Source: Microvirga pakistanensis (lineage in GTDB: Bacteria; Pseudomonadota; Alphaproteobacteria; Rhizobiales; Beijerinckiaceae). Taken from it: DNA of 64,000 bases. A program made the translations under genes and the position numbers. Every line of letters starts with the position of its first letter. The stretch's first letter is position 1. This document shows, piece by piece, positions 18,915 to 28,441 of this stretch. The DNA is taken from assembly GCF_004458765.1 (NCBI RefSeq), contig NZ_SPJX01000186.1, positions 121,592-185,591 on the forward strand. The letters run 5' to 3'. Under the pieces are notes generated by a model. It made no database searches. It worked only from the letters and a program-made list of their open reading frames with translations, and had not been told where the DNA came from.

Positions 18915-20078
18915 ATGGACCATTCGCCCCTCTCTCTCGCCCGGTCGCTCCTTCGTTGCCCGTCGGTGACGCCCGAGGAGGGCGGTGCGCTCTCCTTCAT
19001 CGAAGGTGTGTTGAAGGGGGCGGGATTCGAGGTGCACCGCCCGGTCTTCTCCGAGCCCGGCACACCGGACGTTGAGAACCTTTACGCCCGCTACGGCACG
19101 GGCAAGCCCTATCTGCTCTTCGCGGGCCATACGGATGTGGTGCCGCCGGGCGATGAGAGCCGATGGCGGCATCATCCTTTCAGCGCTGAGATCGAGGATG
19201 GTGAACTCTATGGGCGTGGCGCGGTCGACATGAAAGGCGGAATCGCCTGCATGATAGCGGCGGCGCTCGCGTTCATTGGAGAAAATCCCGACTTCGGCGG
19301 CTCCATCGGCTTCCTCATCACCGGTGACGAGGAGGGGCCAGCCATCAATGGTACCGTCAAGCTCCTTGAGTGGGCAAAGGGCCGCGGCGAGAGTTTCGAT
19401 CATTGCATTCTCGGCGAGCCGACCAATCCCAACCAGCTCGGCGACATGATCAAGATCGGGCGGCGCGGCTCTCTGACCGGCAGGATCATCGTCGAGGGCA
19501 AGCAGGGGCATGTGGCCTATCCGCATCTTGCGGATAATCCCATTCCCGGCATGCTGCGCCTGCTTGAGGGACTTCTGCGCGAGCCGCTCGACCACGGGAC
19601 GGAGCATTTCGACGCCTCGAATCTTGAGGTGACCACGGTGGATGTCGGAAATCCGGCCTCCAACGTGATCCCCGCCGAGGCGAAGGCAACGTTCAACATC
19701 CGCTTCAACGATCTCTGGACTCCCGAGAGCCTGGAAGCGGAAGTCTCCCGCCGCCTCAGCGAAGCGGCCGGCAACAGCATTCGCTATACGCTGCGCATGG
19801 AGCCGACGAACGCGATCGCGTTCCTCACGCCCCCGAACCAGTTCGTGAGCTTCATGGCAGATGCCGTCGAAGCCGAGACCGGTTTGCGCCCCAAGCTCTC
19901 CACAACAGGCGGCACCTCGGATGCCCGCTTCATCGTAAAGGACTGCCCGGTCCTGGAGTTCGGCCTCGTCGGACGAACCATGCACCAGATCGACGAGCGA
20001 GTGGCCGTGGAAGACCTGGATCGGCTTGCCGCCATTTATCGCAAAGTGTTGAACGCCTATTTCATGCCTGCTTCCTAG
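18915..20078 (+). CDS. dapE: Succinyl-diaminopimelate desuccinylase
   Basis: This 387-residue M20 family zinc peptidase-like enzyme removes succinate from N-succinyl-LL-diaminopimelate. Metal and catalytic motifs are clear: [12 protein letters not shown] (His ligand), [11 protein letters not shown] (bridging Asp), [12 protein letters not shown] (catalytic Glu and ligand), and the C-terminal GRTMHQIDE. The internal dimerisation domain starts at [10 protein letters not shown]. It is the second gene of the dapDE operon and is closed by a terminator. Confidence 0.97.
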   Translation: MDHSPLSLARSLLRCPSVTPEEGGALSFIEGVLKGAGFEVHRPVFSEPGTPDVENLYARYGTGKPYLLFAGHTDVVPPGDESRWRHHPFSAEIEDGELYGRGAVDMKGGIACMIAAALAFIGENPDFGGSIGFLITGDEEGPAINGTVKLLEWAKGRGESFDHCILGEPTNPNQLGDMIKIGRRGSLTGRIIVEGKQGHVAYPHLADNPIPGMLRLLEGLLREPLDHGTEHFDASNLEVTTVDVGNPASNVIPAEAKATFNIRFNDLWTPESLEAEVSRRLSEAAGNSIRYTLRMEPTNAIAFLTPPNQFVSFMADAVEAETGLRPKLSTTGGTSDARFIVKDCPVLEFGLVGRTMHQIDERVAVEDLDRLAAIYRKVLNAYFMPAS

Positions 20079-20111
20079 GAGAGGCGAGGTTTTATCAAAC
20101 TAAAGTCTGAT

Positions 20112-20147
20112 GCGGGCCGGAACGTTTTCCCGTTCCGGCCTGTTTTT
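20112..20147 (+). terminator. Rho-independent terminator after dapE
   Basis: GGCCGGAACG pairs with CGTTCCGGCC across a short T/C loop, followed by TGTTTTTCG. It lies about 35 bp past the dapE stop, on the plus strand. Confidence 0.8.
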
Positions 20148-20178
20148 CGTGAGCACTCCTATCTGTGTGAGGCAGCTC

Positions 20179-20769
20179 ATGATCGTCACGGCTGATGAAG
20201 TCAATCGCTCGTTCAGAGGAACGCTCGACCTGCTTCACAGCAGGGCCGAGGGACTGAAATCCTTCGATATGAGCGAACGGGGCTTCTGGCGATCCTTCGC
20301 GGCGATTTGGCTGACGCTTCCCGCCTATGTCGTCTCGCTGGCTTTCGAGCGCCTGCGCCTCGGTTTGCTGCAGCCGGATGGCTCGCTCCTCGACAGCGTA
20401 TGGATCGATTTGGTCGTGGCGTTGGGCCATGTTGCGAGCTTCGTGGCGCTGCCCCTCGCCATGATCTGGATCGCTCGCGGTTTCAATCTCACGAAAGCCT
20501 ACGTGCCTTTCGTGATCGTGACGAACTGGATCACGGTCATCGGCCTGCTCGTGCTCTCGGTGCCTGCCATGCTTCTGCTGCTGGGCTGGGCCACGCCGGC
20601 GCTCGCAAGCCTCTTCAGCTTGGCCTTCGCCGTCATCATCGTACGGATGCAGTGGTTTGCCACCAAGGCGACGCTCGGCGTATCGAGCCTTCCGGCCTTC
20701 GGAATCGTGCTGCTTGGAATCGTCCTCAATTCCTGCGTGGGGAGCATCATCCGCGGCCTTCTCGGCTAA
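20179..20769 (+). CDS. Hypothetical multi-span membrane protein
   Basis: This 196-residue protein has about five hydrophobic spans after a soluble N-terminus ([20 protein letters not shown]). The segments near residues 38-55, 75-100, 105-135, 140-160 and 165-190 are strongly hydrophobic. I do not recognise a characterised family; it resembles the Yip1-like conserved hypotheticals common in Hyphomicrobiales next to dapE and truA. Start ATG at 20179 follows a GAGGCAG ribosome site. The end overlaps the truA stop on the other strand by 4 nt. Confidence 0.75.
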   Translation: MIVTADEVNRSFRGTLDLLHSRAEGLKSFDMSERGFWRSFAAIWLTLPAYVVSLAFERLRLGLLQPDGSLLDSVWIDLVVALGHVASFVALPLAMIWIARGFNLTKAYVPFVIVTNWITVIGLLVLSVPAMLLLLGWATPALASLFSLAFAVIIVRMQWFATKATLGVSSLPAFGIVLLGIVLNSCVGSIIRGLLG

Positions 20770-21509
20770 TCCGGATAGTCGACGCCGATCAGATAAAGGC
20801 CCGTCGGCGGCGCCATGGGGCCGCAGCGGGTCCGGTCGCGGGCATCGAGCGCTGCCCTGACATCGGCGACCGACCAGCGCCCGGCTCCTGCACGCTCCAG
20901 GGTTCCCGTCATCGAGCGCACTTGATGGTGCAGGAACGAGCGGGCGGAGGCGTAGATCCGGATTTCGTCGCCTATGCGCTCGACATCGAGTCGGTCGAGG
21001 GTGCGAATCGGGCTGTTCGCCTGGCACTCGGCGGCCCGGAAGGTCGTGAAGTCGTGTCGGCCTGTCAGTGTTTGCGCGGCCTCGTGCATGATGTTTGCGT
21101 CAAGATGCCAGGCCACATGCCAGACACGCGACGCGTCGAGCGTCGGTGGCGCACGGCGGTTGAGAATACGATAGACGTAATGCCGCTTTATGGCGGAGAG
21201 GCGGGCGTTGAAGGTCTCGGCTACGATCCGTGCCGATACGACCGCAACAGGTGCGGGCCTCAGGTGTGCGTTCGTGGCATCGCGAACCGTGTCGGGTCGC
21301 CATTCCTTCTCAAGGTCCACGTGCACGACCTGGTGAGTCGCATGCACGCCGGAATCCGTGCGGCCGGCGCAATGGATGCGGACGGTCTCTCCGGTAAAAC
21401 GCGCAATGGCATCTTCCACGGCCTGTTGCACGGAGAGGCCGTTCGCCTGATGCTGCCAGCCTGTGAAAGGCGTGCCGTCGTATTCCACGACGAGCTTATA
21501 GCGGGGCAT
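20766..21509 (-). CDS. truA: tRNA pseudouridine(38-40) synthase
   Basis: This 247-residue enzyme isomerises uridines 38-40 in the tRNA anticodon arm. The N-terminus [19 protein letters not shown] and the catalytic motif [11 protein letters not shown] (Asp near residue 53) are diagnostic. The [13 protein letters not shown] segment near the C-terminus is also present. In this group truA is commonly found with fmt and def, as here, on one strand. Confidence 0.97.
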   Translation of the reverse strand: MPRYKLVVEYDGTPFTGWQHQANGLSVQQAVEDAIARFTGETVRIHCAGRTDSGVHATHQVVHVDLEKEWRPDTVRDATNAHLRPAPVAVVSARIVAETFNARLSAIKRHYVYRILNRRAPPTLDASRVWHVAWHLDANIMHEAAQTLTGRHDFTTFRAAECQANSPIRTLDRLDVERIGDEIRIYASARSFLHHQVRSMTGTLERAGAGRWSVADVRAALDARDRTRCGPMAPPTGLYLIGVDYPD

Positions 21510-21510
21510 G

Positions 21511-22005
21511 TCACTTCAATTCTGCAAAGGCCCGGGCGTAGGACACCGGGCCATGGGCCTCTTTTCCCTTCTCGGAAAGAGCAAGAGCCTGGAGATAGGG
21601 CCCGTCATAAGGGGTTTTCAACTGGCTCGCCAGCCCAGGCGTGAAGCCGAAGCGCGCATAATAATCCGGATCGCCGAGAACCAGGACGAGGTCGTACCCA
21701 TCCGCCCTGAGCCTCTCGAGACCGTGCCGCACGAGGGTTGAACCGATGCCTTGCCGTTGAAACTCGGGGGCCACGGCGAGCGGAGCGAGCACACAACCTT
21801 TGAGGGCGGGGAGCTCCTGAATGGCAAGATGCGAAAAGGCGACGTGCCCGGCGGGTTTGTCGGCATATGCGATCAGGGAGAGGATCAGATCCCCGTCGTC
21901 ATGCATCCGATGCACGAGATCGGCCTCGATCAGCTGTCGAAAGGCTGCCTCGCAAATCGTGTAGATCGCAGGCCAATCGGCGGTGGCCTCTACGCGGATG
22001 CCCAT
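21511..22005 (-). CDS. GNAT family N-acetyltransferase (YhbS-like)
   Basis: This 164-residue protein has the YhbS-type fold signature. It shows [24 protein letters not shown] (acetyl-CoA loop) and then [16 protein letters not shown], with the conserved GDPxYYxRFGF motif. The N-terminus has [22 protein letters not shown]. The acceptor is unknown. It is inserted between fmt (9 bp away) and truA (1 bp away), probably within one operon. Confidence 0.9.
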   Translation of the reverse strand: MGIRVEATADWPAIYTICEAAFRQLIEADLVHRMHDDGDLILSLIAYADKPAGHVAFSHLAIQELPALKGCVLAPLAVAPEFQRQGIGSTLVRHGLERLRADGYDLVLVLGDPDYYARFGFTPGLASQLKTPYDGPYLQALALSEKGKEAHGPVSYARAFAELK

Positions 22006-22014
22006 GGTGATCCC

Positions 22015-22947
22015 TCACATAAAGCGAGCGCCTGGGCCGATCCTCACGCCTCTCAGGAACTCGTCGAAAGCAACAGGCCCCTTGCCGGCACGCTGGACCT
22101 GGATCAGGCGCACGGCTCCCCCGCTACAGGATACCGTACCATCACTGTCGAGAAGTGTCCCCACTTCTCCCGAGCCTTTCCCCAAGGTAGCCCTCAGGAC
22201 CTTGATCCGCTCCTGGCCCTTGCCGAAATCGGCCGTGAAGAAGGCTCCCGGAAAGGGAGACAAGCCGCGGATCTGATCGTGCACCGCCTGTGCGGGCTTC
22301 GTCCAGTCGATCCGAGCATCCTCGTTCTTGAGCTTGTGAGCGTAGGTCACGCCCTGTTCCGGCTGCGGCGTGAAGTTCAGGCCTCCCCGGGAGAGAGCGG
22401 CCAGGGCACGGACCATCAGATCGGCGCCGAGCACCATCAGCCTGTCGTGGAGCTCGCCGGCGGTCATATCAGGGGCGATCGCCACCTTCTCGACCATGGC
22501 GACAGGGCCGGTATCGAGCCCTTCCTCCATCTTCATGACGGCCACGCCCGTTTCCCTGTCCCCCGCCATGATGGCCCGCTGGATGGGGGCCGCGCCGCGC
22601 CAGCGGGGAAGAAGCGAAGCGTGGAGGTTGAGACAGCCGAGTTCCGGCGCGTCCAGCACGGCCTTTGGCAGGATCATGCCGTAGGCCACCACCACGGCCA
22701 CGTCCGCATTGAGGCTGCGGAAGGTCGCGGCGGCCTCGTCCGTGCGCAGGGTCTTGGGCGTGAAGACCGGGAGGCCGAACCGCTCCGCCATCCGATGCAC
22801 GGGGGAGGGTTTCAGCTCCATGCCGCGTCCCGCTGCGGCGGGTTCACGGGTGTAAACGGCCACGACCTCATGGCCTTGCCCGACGATTTCGGCCAGGGTG
22901 GGAACCGCGAAATCGGGCGTTCCCATGAAGACGACGCGAAGGCTCAT
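22015..22947 (-). CDS. fmt: Methionyl-tRNA formyltransferase
   Basis: This 310-residue enzyme formylates initiator Met-tRNA with 10-formyl-tetrahydrofolate. It starts [18 protein letters not shown] and has the active-site region [21 protein letters not shown], including the SLLPxxRG motif. The C-terminal OB-like domain is intact. The length is normal. The ATG overlaps the def stop by 4 nt, so the two act as a translationally coupled pair. Confidence 0.97.
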   Translation of the reverse strand: MSLRVVFMGTPDFAVPTLAEIVGQGHEVVAVYTREPAAAGRGMELKPSPVHRMAERFGLPVFTPKTLRTDEAAATFRSLNADVAVVVAYGMILPKAVLDAPELGCLNLHASLLPRWRGAAPIQRAIMAGDRETGVAVMKMEEGLDTGPVAMVEKVAIAPDMTAGELHDRLMVLGADLMVRALAALSRGGLNFTPQPEQGVTYAHKLKNEDARIDWTKPAQAVHDQIRGLSPFPGAFFTADFGKGQERIKVLRATLGKGSGEVGTLLDSDGTVSCSGGAVRLIQVQRAGKGPVAFDEFLRGVRIGPGARFM

Positions 22948-23462
22948 GCACTGGCCTCGCGCTTGGCGGCCTTTTTGAACTTGGTCATCACCCGGTCGCG
23001 CTTGAGCTTGGACAGATAGTCGATGAACAGAACGCCGTTCAGGTGGTCGATTTCATGCTGGACGCAGGTGGCCAAAAGGCCGTCTGCGTCCTGCTCGATC
23101 ACCTCGCCCTTTAGGTTCATGTAGCGGAAGCGCACCCGGTCCGGCCGTTCGACCTCCTCGTAATATTCGGGAATCGAGAGGCATCCCTCCTCGTAAACCC
23201 GCTTCTCCTCCGAAGCCCAGGTGATCTCCGGGTTGATGAGCACCATGGGCTGACGCTCGTCTTCGGACTTGGACACGTCCATGGTCACCATCCGGACCGG
23301 CACGCCGATCTGGATCGCGGCAAGGCCTACGCCGGGGGCGTCGTACATGGTCTCCAGCATGTCGTCTGCCAGCTGGCGGATCTCCTGCGTGATTTCCTGA
23401 ATGGGTTCGGAAACCAGGCGGAGCTTGGAATCAGGAAGGATGACAAGGGGTCTGATGCTCAT
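22944..23462 (-). CDS. def: Peptide deformylase
   Basis: This 172-residue metalloenzyme removes the N-formyl group from nascent proteins. All three motifs are present: [10 protein letters not shown] (motif 1), EEGCLSIP (motif 2 with the metal Cys), and QHEIDHLNG (motif 3, HExxH). It is the first gene of the def-fmt-GNAT-truA run. Divergent rmuC starts 84 bp away, so the promoters of both lie in 23463-23546. Confidence 0.97.
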   Translation of the reverse strand: MSIRPLVILPDSKLRLVSEPIQEITQEIRQLADDMLETMYDAPGVGLAAIQIGVPVRMVTMDVSKSEDERQPMVLINPEITWASEEKRVYEEGCLSIPEYYEEVERPDRVRFRYMNLKGEVIEQDADGLLATCVQHEIDHLNGVLFIDYLSKLKRDRVMTKFKKAAKREASA

Positions 23463-23546
23463 GATCGCGGGAGATAAGGGCTCGCAAGAGGATGGTCAAA
23501 TCGTTCGTGATATGTTCGGATGCCGCCGTCAACCGGAACCGTGGCC

Positions 23547-24734
23547 ATGAACGATATTGTCCTGATCCTCGGCAATTATGCCCTCACCTTGGGTCATGTC
23601 GTGACCGGAATGGCGGCTTTGAGCCTTCTGCTTTTGACCCTCGTCACCGTGCTGCTCCTGAGGACCCGCCGCGACAAGGCCCTTGAGGCCGCCCTTGCCG
23701 AAGAGCGCGCTCAGGAGATGGACGACAAGGTGGCGGAGCTGACCCGGATTCAGGCGGAGATGACCGGGCGGATGCGGACCATGGCGGAAGTCTTCGGCTC
23801 GCGACAGAGCGATTTCGTGCGCCTGCTCTCGGAGCGGATTGATGGTCTCCAGCACCGGGTCGGGCAGGGGCTGGAGGCCTCCACACGCCATCAAAGCGAG
23901 AACCTTTCTAAGCTCAACGAGCGGCTGGCCGTCATCGATGCGGCGCAGCAGAATCTCCGCACGCTGACCGGCGAGCTCGTGGGCCTGAAGGACATCCTCG
24001 CCAACAAGCAGAGCCGCGGCGCCTATGGCCAGGGCCGGATGGAAGCCATCATCCGCGATGGACTTCCGGCGACTGCATTCGAGTTCCAGGCGACGCTCTC
24101 GAACCGCACGCGTCCCGATTGCCTCGTGCGGCTGCCCGGTGACGCGCGGGGCCTCGTGATCGATGCCAAGTTTCCGCTGGAGGGCTTCACCTCGTTCCGC
24201 GAAGCGAACGGCGAGGAGGCGCGCGCCCGTGCCGCCGCCAGGGTGCGCAGCGACATGCTCGTCCATGTGAAGGACATCGCGGAGAAGTACCTCATTCCCG
24301 GCGAGACGCAGGACATCGCCATGCTCTTCGTGCCGGCGGAATCGATCTATGCGGATCTGGCCGAGCATTTCGACGATGTCGTGCAGAAAGCGCATCGCGC
24401 CCGTGTCGTCATCGTCTCTCCGTCGCTCCTGACGCTCGCAATCCAGGTCATGCAGACGCTCGTTCGCGATGCCCGCATCCGGGAAGAGGCGCGTGTCATC
24501 CAGGTCGAAGTGCAGAAACTGCTTGAGGATGTCGGGCGGCTCGACAGCCGCGTGGCCAAGCTTGACGCGCATTTCCGGCAGGCCCAGGACGATGTGGCCC
24601 AGATCCGCGTCTCCACCGAAAAGATCGCCAAGCGCGGCGAGCGGATCGAGGCCCTAGAATTCGAGGACAGTGGGACGCAGGCCCGGGCCGAGACGCTGCG
24701 GCTCCAGGGGCGCGATCTCCGCATCGTCGAGTAG
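23547..24734 (+). CDS. rmuC: DNA recombination protein RmuC
   Basis: This 395-residue protein has an N-terminal membrane span (about residues 12-35), a long coiled-coil stretch (residues 45-155, many E/R/Q heptads) and the RmuC nuclease-like domain. The domain contains GQGRMEAIIRDGLP, SNRTRPDCLVRLPG, VIDAKFPLEGF and the MLFVPAESIYADL segment. In enteric bacteria RmuC limits inversion between short inverted repeats. ATG at 23547 fits the membrane N-terminus. Confidence 0.93.
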   Translation: MNDIVLILGNYALTLGHVVTGMAALSLLLLTLVTVLLLRTRRDKALEAALAEERAQEMDDKVAELTRIQAEMTGRMRTMAEVFGSRQSDFVRLLSERIDGLQHRVGQGLEASTRHQSENLSKLNERLAVIDAAQQNLRTLTGELVGLKDILANKQSRGAYGQGRMEAIIRDGLPATAFEFQATLSNRTRPDCLVRLPGDARGLVIDAKFPLEGFTSFREANGEEARARAAARVRSDMLVHVKDIAEKYLIPGETQDIAMLFVPAESIYADLAEHFDDVVQKAHRARVVIVSPSLLTLAIQVMQTLVRDARIREEARVIQVEVQKLLEDVGRLDSRVAKLDAHFRQAQDDVAQIRVSTEKIAKRGERIEALEFEDSGTQARAETLRLQGRDLRIVE

Positions 24735-24844
24735 CCTGGAACCGCCTCTCTCCCGCGACGTTCTCTCAACTCTAGCCGTCGCGCCAAGCGAATGCTGGCG
24801 CTTGCATGTTGCACGAAATCACAACACGGGAAGGAATAAGCGCC

Positions 24845-25348
24845 ATGGGCCTTCTGTCGAAAGACATCAAGTCGTTGGACGACCTCTTCGTTCACACCCT
24901 GCAGGACATCTACTACGCCGAGCAGCAGATCACGAAAGCACTGCCGCAGATGATCGAGCAAGCTTCTGATCCGCAACTGAAGCAGGCTTTCCAAACGCAT
25001 TTGGGCGAGACCCAGCAGCAGGTTCAGATGGTCGAGCAGGTTTTCCGCATGCACGGACACGACCCGAAGGGCGTGACCTGCCCGGCCATCGACGGCATCA
25101 TCGATGAGGCGCAGGAGATTGCCGGCGATATCGAAGATCCGCAGGTTCTCGACGCGGCACTCCTCGCCGCCGCGCAGGCCGTCGAGCATTACGAGATCAC
25201 CCGCTACGGCACGCTCGTGGCATGGGCCAAGCAGTTGGGCCGGGAAGATTGCGCGGGTGTACTCCATCAGATTCTCGATCAGGAAAAGGCCACTGATCAG
25301 AAACTCACCCGAATCGCCGAGAGCAAGATCAACACGCAGGCTGCGTAA
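24845..25348 (+). CDS. Ferritin-like DUF892 protein (YciE/YciF family)
   Basis: This 167-residue four-helix protein carries the DUF892 pattern FVHTLQDIYYAEQQI near the start, with the conserved Glu, then EHYEITRYGTL with His and Glu, and EKATDQKLTRIAE at the end. These are likely di-iron ligands. The family responds to osmotic and oxidative stress in other bacteria; the reaction is not established. Start ATG at 24845 is preceded by AAGGAA at about 10 nt. A terminator follows. Confidence 0.9.
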   Translation: MGLLSKDIKSLDDLFVHTLQDIYYAEQQITKALPQMIEQASDPQLKQAFQTHLGETQQQVQMVEQVFRMHGHDPKGVTCPAIDGIIDEAQEIAGDIEDPQVLDAALLAAAQAVEHYEITRYGTLVAWAKQLGREDCAGVLHQILDQEKATDQKLTRIAESKINTQAA

Positions 25349-25370
25349 GGTCTCTCCTCAGGAAACAAGA

Positions 25371-25397
25371 TGGCCTCCTGCGGGAGGCCATTTTCGA
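25371..25397 (+). terminator. Rho-independent terminator after the DUF892 gene
   Basis: TGGCCTCC and GGAGGCCA form a stem around TGCG, followed by TTTTCG, 22 bp past the stop codon. Confidence 0.75.
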
Positions 25398-25477
25398 ATG
25401 GGTTTGAACCCCGCTGGCCCCTATGAGGGCCAACCTCGCCTTGTTCGCCGGAGGCCAGAGGCTGTTCGGTGAGCCTG

Positions 25478-26209
25478 TCACTTCGACGTTAAGGCATACT
25501 GGCGCAGAAAGTCCGCCAGGTCGTTCGTGATATAGTCGATATCAGGCGTTTTCACCGCTTCCTGTTCGAAGCTCTCGCGGAATGGATCGATGGTCTTCGG
25601 GACGATCAGCGTGGTCGTCATGCCGAGCTCGTGTGGAACGGTCAGATTCTTGGCGATATCCTCGAACATGGCCGAGCGGGAGGGCTCGACCCCGTGCCTC
25701 TCGAGAAAGCTCTCGTAGGCGCGTCGCTCAGGTTTCGGTACGAAATTGGATGCGGCGATATCGAACACGTCCTCGAAATGATCCAGGATTCCGATCTTCT
25801 TCGCCACGTTTTCGGCATGCTTGCGCGAGCCGTTCGTGAGGATCAGCTTGCGGCCCGGCAGGCGCTCTATGGCCTTGCCTAGACTGGGATTCAGCTCGAT
25901 GTCCGTATGGTCGATGTCATGAGCGAAATCGAGGAAATCGTGCGGATCGATGTCGTACTCATTGATCAGGGCCCGCAGGGTCGTACCGTATTTATGATAG
26001 AAGTACTTCTGGAGGGCCCTGGAGGACATGCCGTCGAGGCCAAACAGATCGGCGATATAGAGGGTGATGCGCTCGTCGATCTGCGGCCAGACCCGCGAGG
26101 TATGCGGATAGAGCGTATTGTCCAGGTCGAAGATCCACGTGTCCACATGCGAGAAGGCGCGGGATTCGGGAGACGACAGGTGGTTCTCGACGGGCGGTTT
26201 GGCGTTCAT
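25478..26209 (-). CDS. HAD hydrolase, pyrimidine 5'-nucleotidase type
   Basis: This 243-residue HAD phosphatase belongs to the Sdt1/Pyr 5'-nucleotidase group. The catalytic motif WIFDLDNTLYP (both Asp) is near residue 28. Motif II is LILTNGSRKHAENV, and motif III/IV lie around FVPKPERRAYESF and MFEDIAKNL. It probably dephosphorylates pyrimidine nucleotides, though the substrate is inferred from family only. Start ATG at 26209 (MNAKPPVENHL). It is the last gene of the minus-strand run after argB, with 80 bp between. Confidence 0.85.
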   Translation of the reverse strand: MNAKPPVENHLSSPESRAFSHVDTWIFDLDNTLYPHTSRVWPQIDERITLYIADLFGLDGMSSRALQKYFYHKYGTTLRALINEYDIDPHDFLDFAHDIDHTDIELNPSLGKAIERLPGRKLILTNGSRKHAENVAKKIGILDHFEDVFDIAASNFVPKPERRAYESFLERHGVEPSRSAMFEDIAKNLTVPHELGMTTTLIVPKTIDPFRESFEQEAVKTPDIDYITNDLADFLRQYALTSK

Positions 26210-26289
26210 GAGTTCCAAAGACGACAATGGGGCCGTGCGGCCCCACTGAAAGCAATATAGGGATTGTTCAGGCCCTCGAAAAGGGGGAC

Positions 26290-27192
26290 TCAGCCCCGCC
26301 GGATCAGCGTGCCCGCGCCGTGGTCGGTGAACAGTTCGAGAAGAACGGCGTGGGGCACCTTGCCGTCCAGGATGACCACCGCTTCGACACCCCGTTCCAG
26401 AGCATAGATGCAGGTCTCGATCTTCGGAATCATGCCGTCGGTGATCGTGCCGTCCGCAATGAGGCGGCGGCAATCCTCGATCGTCATCTCCGGGATCAGG
26501 TTTTTGTTCTTGTCCAGAACCCCTGGAACGTCCGTCAGCAGCAGAAGGCGCTTGGCCGTCAGGGCGCCGGCGATGGCACCCGCAAACGTATCGGCATTGA
26601 CGTTATAGGTCTGTCCATCCTGGCCGATGGCCACCGGGGCGAGAACCGGAATCAGCTCGGCGCTGAGCACCTGGTCCAAAACCTCGCGGTTGACCTTTTC
26701 GGGCTCGCCCACGAAGCCGAGGTCGACCACCTTCTCGATATTGGACTCGGGATCCACGGCCGTGCGGGTCGCCTTACGGGCGATGACCATGTTGCCATCC
26801 TTGCCCGACAGGCCCACGGCCTTGCCTCCCTCGGTACCGATCCATCCCACGATCTGCTTGTTGATGGAGCCCGCGAGCACCATCTCCACGACTTCGACCG
26901 TGGCCTGATCCGTCACCCGCAGGCCGCCCTTGAACTCGGACTTGATCCCGAGCTTTTCCAACATCTTGCCGATCTGGGGGCCGCCCCCATGGACGACGAC
27001 GGGCTTGATGCCCGATTGTTCGAGCAGCACCACGTCCTCGGCGAAATCCTCGGCCGCCGCCCGGTCTCCCATGGCGTGGCCGCCATACTTGATCACGACG
27101 ACCTGCTGGTCATAGCGCTGCATGTGCGGCAGGGCCTGCACAAGCACCTCGGCCTGCACATGGACGTCGGGGAGCTGTTTGGAATCGGGCAT
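26290..27192 (-). CDS. argB: Acetylglutamate kinase
   Basis: This 300-residue enzyme phosphorylates N-acetylglutamate, the second step of arginine synthesis. It has [12 protein letters not shown] (phosphate-binding loop), [12 protein letters not shown], and the C-terminal [21 protein letters not shown]. The N-terminal helix [24 protein letters not shown] is of the type found in arginine-sensitive hexameric enzymes. Start ATG at 27192; the ORF reads upstream into a repeat without further homology. Confidence 0.96.
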   Translation of the reverse strand: MPDSKQLPDVHVQAEVLVQALPHMQRYDQQVVVIKYGGHAMGDRAAAEDFAEDVVLLEQSGIKPVVVHGGGPQIGKMLEKLGIKSEFKGGLRVTDQATVEVVEMVLAGSINKQIVGWIGTEGGKAVGLSGKDGNMVIARKATRTAVDPESNIEKVVDLGFVGEPEKVNREVLDQVLSAELIPVLAPVAIGQDGQTYNVNADTFAGAIAGALTAKRLLLLTDVPGVLDKNKNLIPEMTIEDCRRLIADGTITDGMIPKIETCIYALERGVEAVVILDGKVPHAVLLELFTDHGAGTLIRRG

Positions 27193-27237
27193 AGGCGGCT
27201 CCAGCGGGTGGAATGAGGACGAAGCGGCCTGCGTTCT

Positions 27238-27288
27238 AGAGCATCGGACCCGAAAGTGGAATGCACTTTTAGGGTCCATCGATGCTCT
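27238..27288. repeat. Intergenic inverted repeat (about 51 bp)
   Basis: The arm AGAGCATCGGACCC...AAAGTG is mirrored by CACTTT...GGGTCC...GATGCTCT with a few mismatches, around a short GAATG centre. It lies between argB and DUF423. I recognise it as the AGAGCATCGG... type of palindrome that is frequent between genes in Methylobacteriaceae; it could act as a transcript stem. Confidence 0.65.
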
Positions 27289-27316
27289 GGAGCACGGGCT
27301 CACGGAAACAGGGACT

Positions 27317-27685
27317 TCACCCCCGCAAACGGGGGAGGGCGGATACCGCGACCAGAACCCAGCCGAGCATCAAGAGAATGCCGCCCGCCGGCGCGGCCCT
27401 GGGGAAGAGCGCGACGCCCGCGAAGGCGCGGCGGGAGAGATCGCCGCAGAACAAGATAAGGCCCAGGATCAGGACATATCCCGCAATCTGGGCGAGGGTC
27501 GGATGAACCGCTCCGGCCGCGATCAGGGCCGACAGGGCGAGCAAGCCGGGGGCATGGAACAGGAGGAACTGCGCCGCCGTGGTGAGATTGCCGCCTGTGA
27601 TGTGGGCGGCAGCGGCGGACAGACCCACGCCCAGGGCGCCCGAGAAGCCGGCTGCGACGATCAGGAGGCCGCTTGCCAGGGTCAT
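27317..27685 (-). CDS. DUF423 family small membrane protein
   Basis: This 122-residue protein has about four membrane spans. It shows the DUF423 layout: an N-terminal span with a small-residue stretch ([20 protein letters not shown]), [15 protein letters not shown] with a conserved His, and a C-terminal [20 protein letters not shown]. The function of the family is unknown. It overlaps the engB stop by 4 nt and is probably translated with it. Confidence 0.85.
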   Translation of the reverse strand: MTLASGLLIVAAGFSGALGVGLSAAAAHITGGNLTTAAQFLLFHAPGLLALSALIAAGAVHPTLAQIAGYVLILGLILFCGDLSRRAFAGVALFPRAAPAGGILLMLGWVLVAVSALPRLRG

Positions 27686-28332
27686 AGGGCGCCTCTCTCG
27701 CCAAGGAGCCGGGCGATTCCCGCCCGAAGTTCCGGGATGCCGAGGCCCGTGCGGCTCGACGTGGCCAGGATCTCGGGATAGGCCGCAGCCCGCTTGGAGA
27801 TCTGCTCCATCGTCGTGGCGATCCGCTTCTCAAGTTCGCCCTTCTTTAATTCGTCCGCCTTGGTCAGTACGACCTGGTAGGAGACGGCAGCGGTCCCAAG
27901 GGTCTCGAGAACGCCCTCGTCGACGGGCTTGATGCCGTGCCTGGCGTCGATCAGCACATAGACGCGAGCGAGGCTTGCGCGGCCTCGCAGGTAATCGTGG
28001 ATCAGCTGCGTCCAGGCATGAACCTTCTCCTTGTCGACGGCCGCATAGCCATAGCCGGGCATGTCCACGAGGTGGAGACGGTCGCCGATCTTGAAGAAGT
28101 TAAGCTGCTGGGTACGTCCGGGCGTGTGCGAGGTGCGGGCGAGGGTGTTGCGCCCGGTAAGAGCGTTCACGAGGCTCGATTTGCCCACGTTGGAGCGCCC
28201 CGCGAAGGCGATCTCCACCTTGCTCATGGGCGGCAGGTTCTTCAGGGAGCTCGCGGCCCAGATGAAGTCCGCCTCGCCTGCGAAGAGCTTGCGGCCGATC
28301 TCGAGGAAGGGGTCGGTGTCTGTTTCGGTCAT
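27682..28332 (-). CDS. engB: Ribosome biogenesis GTPase EngB/YihA
   Basis: This 216-residue TRAFAC GTPase is needed for large-subunit assembly. G1 is [10 protein letters not shown] near residue 44, G2 is in [13 protein letters not shown]3 is DMPGYG and G4 is TKADE. The preceding gene yidC is separated by 109 bp containing a terminator, so engB may have its own promoter as well. Confidence 0.96.
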   Translation of the reverse strand: MTETDTDPFLEIGRKLFAGEADFIWAASSLKNLPPMSKVEIAFAGRSNVGKSSLVNALTGRNTLARTSHTPGRTQQLNFFKIGDRLHLVDMPGYGYAAVDKEKVHAWTQLIHDYLRGRASLARVYVLIDARHGIKPVDEGVLETLGTAAVSYQVVLTKADELKKGELEKRIATTMEQISKRAAAYPEILATSSRTGLGIPELRAGIARLLGERGAL

Positions 28333-28388
28333 GATGGCTTTATCGCCGCTTCGGATCTGCTCTTCAAGCAGGGCCGTGGTGCAAATGA

Positions 28389-28413
28389 AAATCCCCGGGG
28401 CAGGCCCGGGGAT
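28389..28413 (-). terminator. Terminator-like hairpin after yidC
   Basis: ATCCCCGGG and CCCGGGGAT form a 9-bp stem with a five-base loop, followed on the minus strand by TTTCATTTG. It lies about 30 bp past the yidC stop. Confidence 0.65.
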
Positions 28414-28441
28414 GATTGCGTTGTTCGATATTTCGTCAGCT

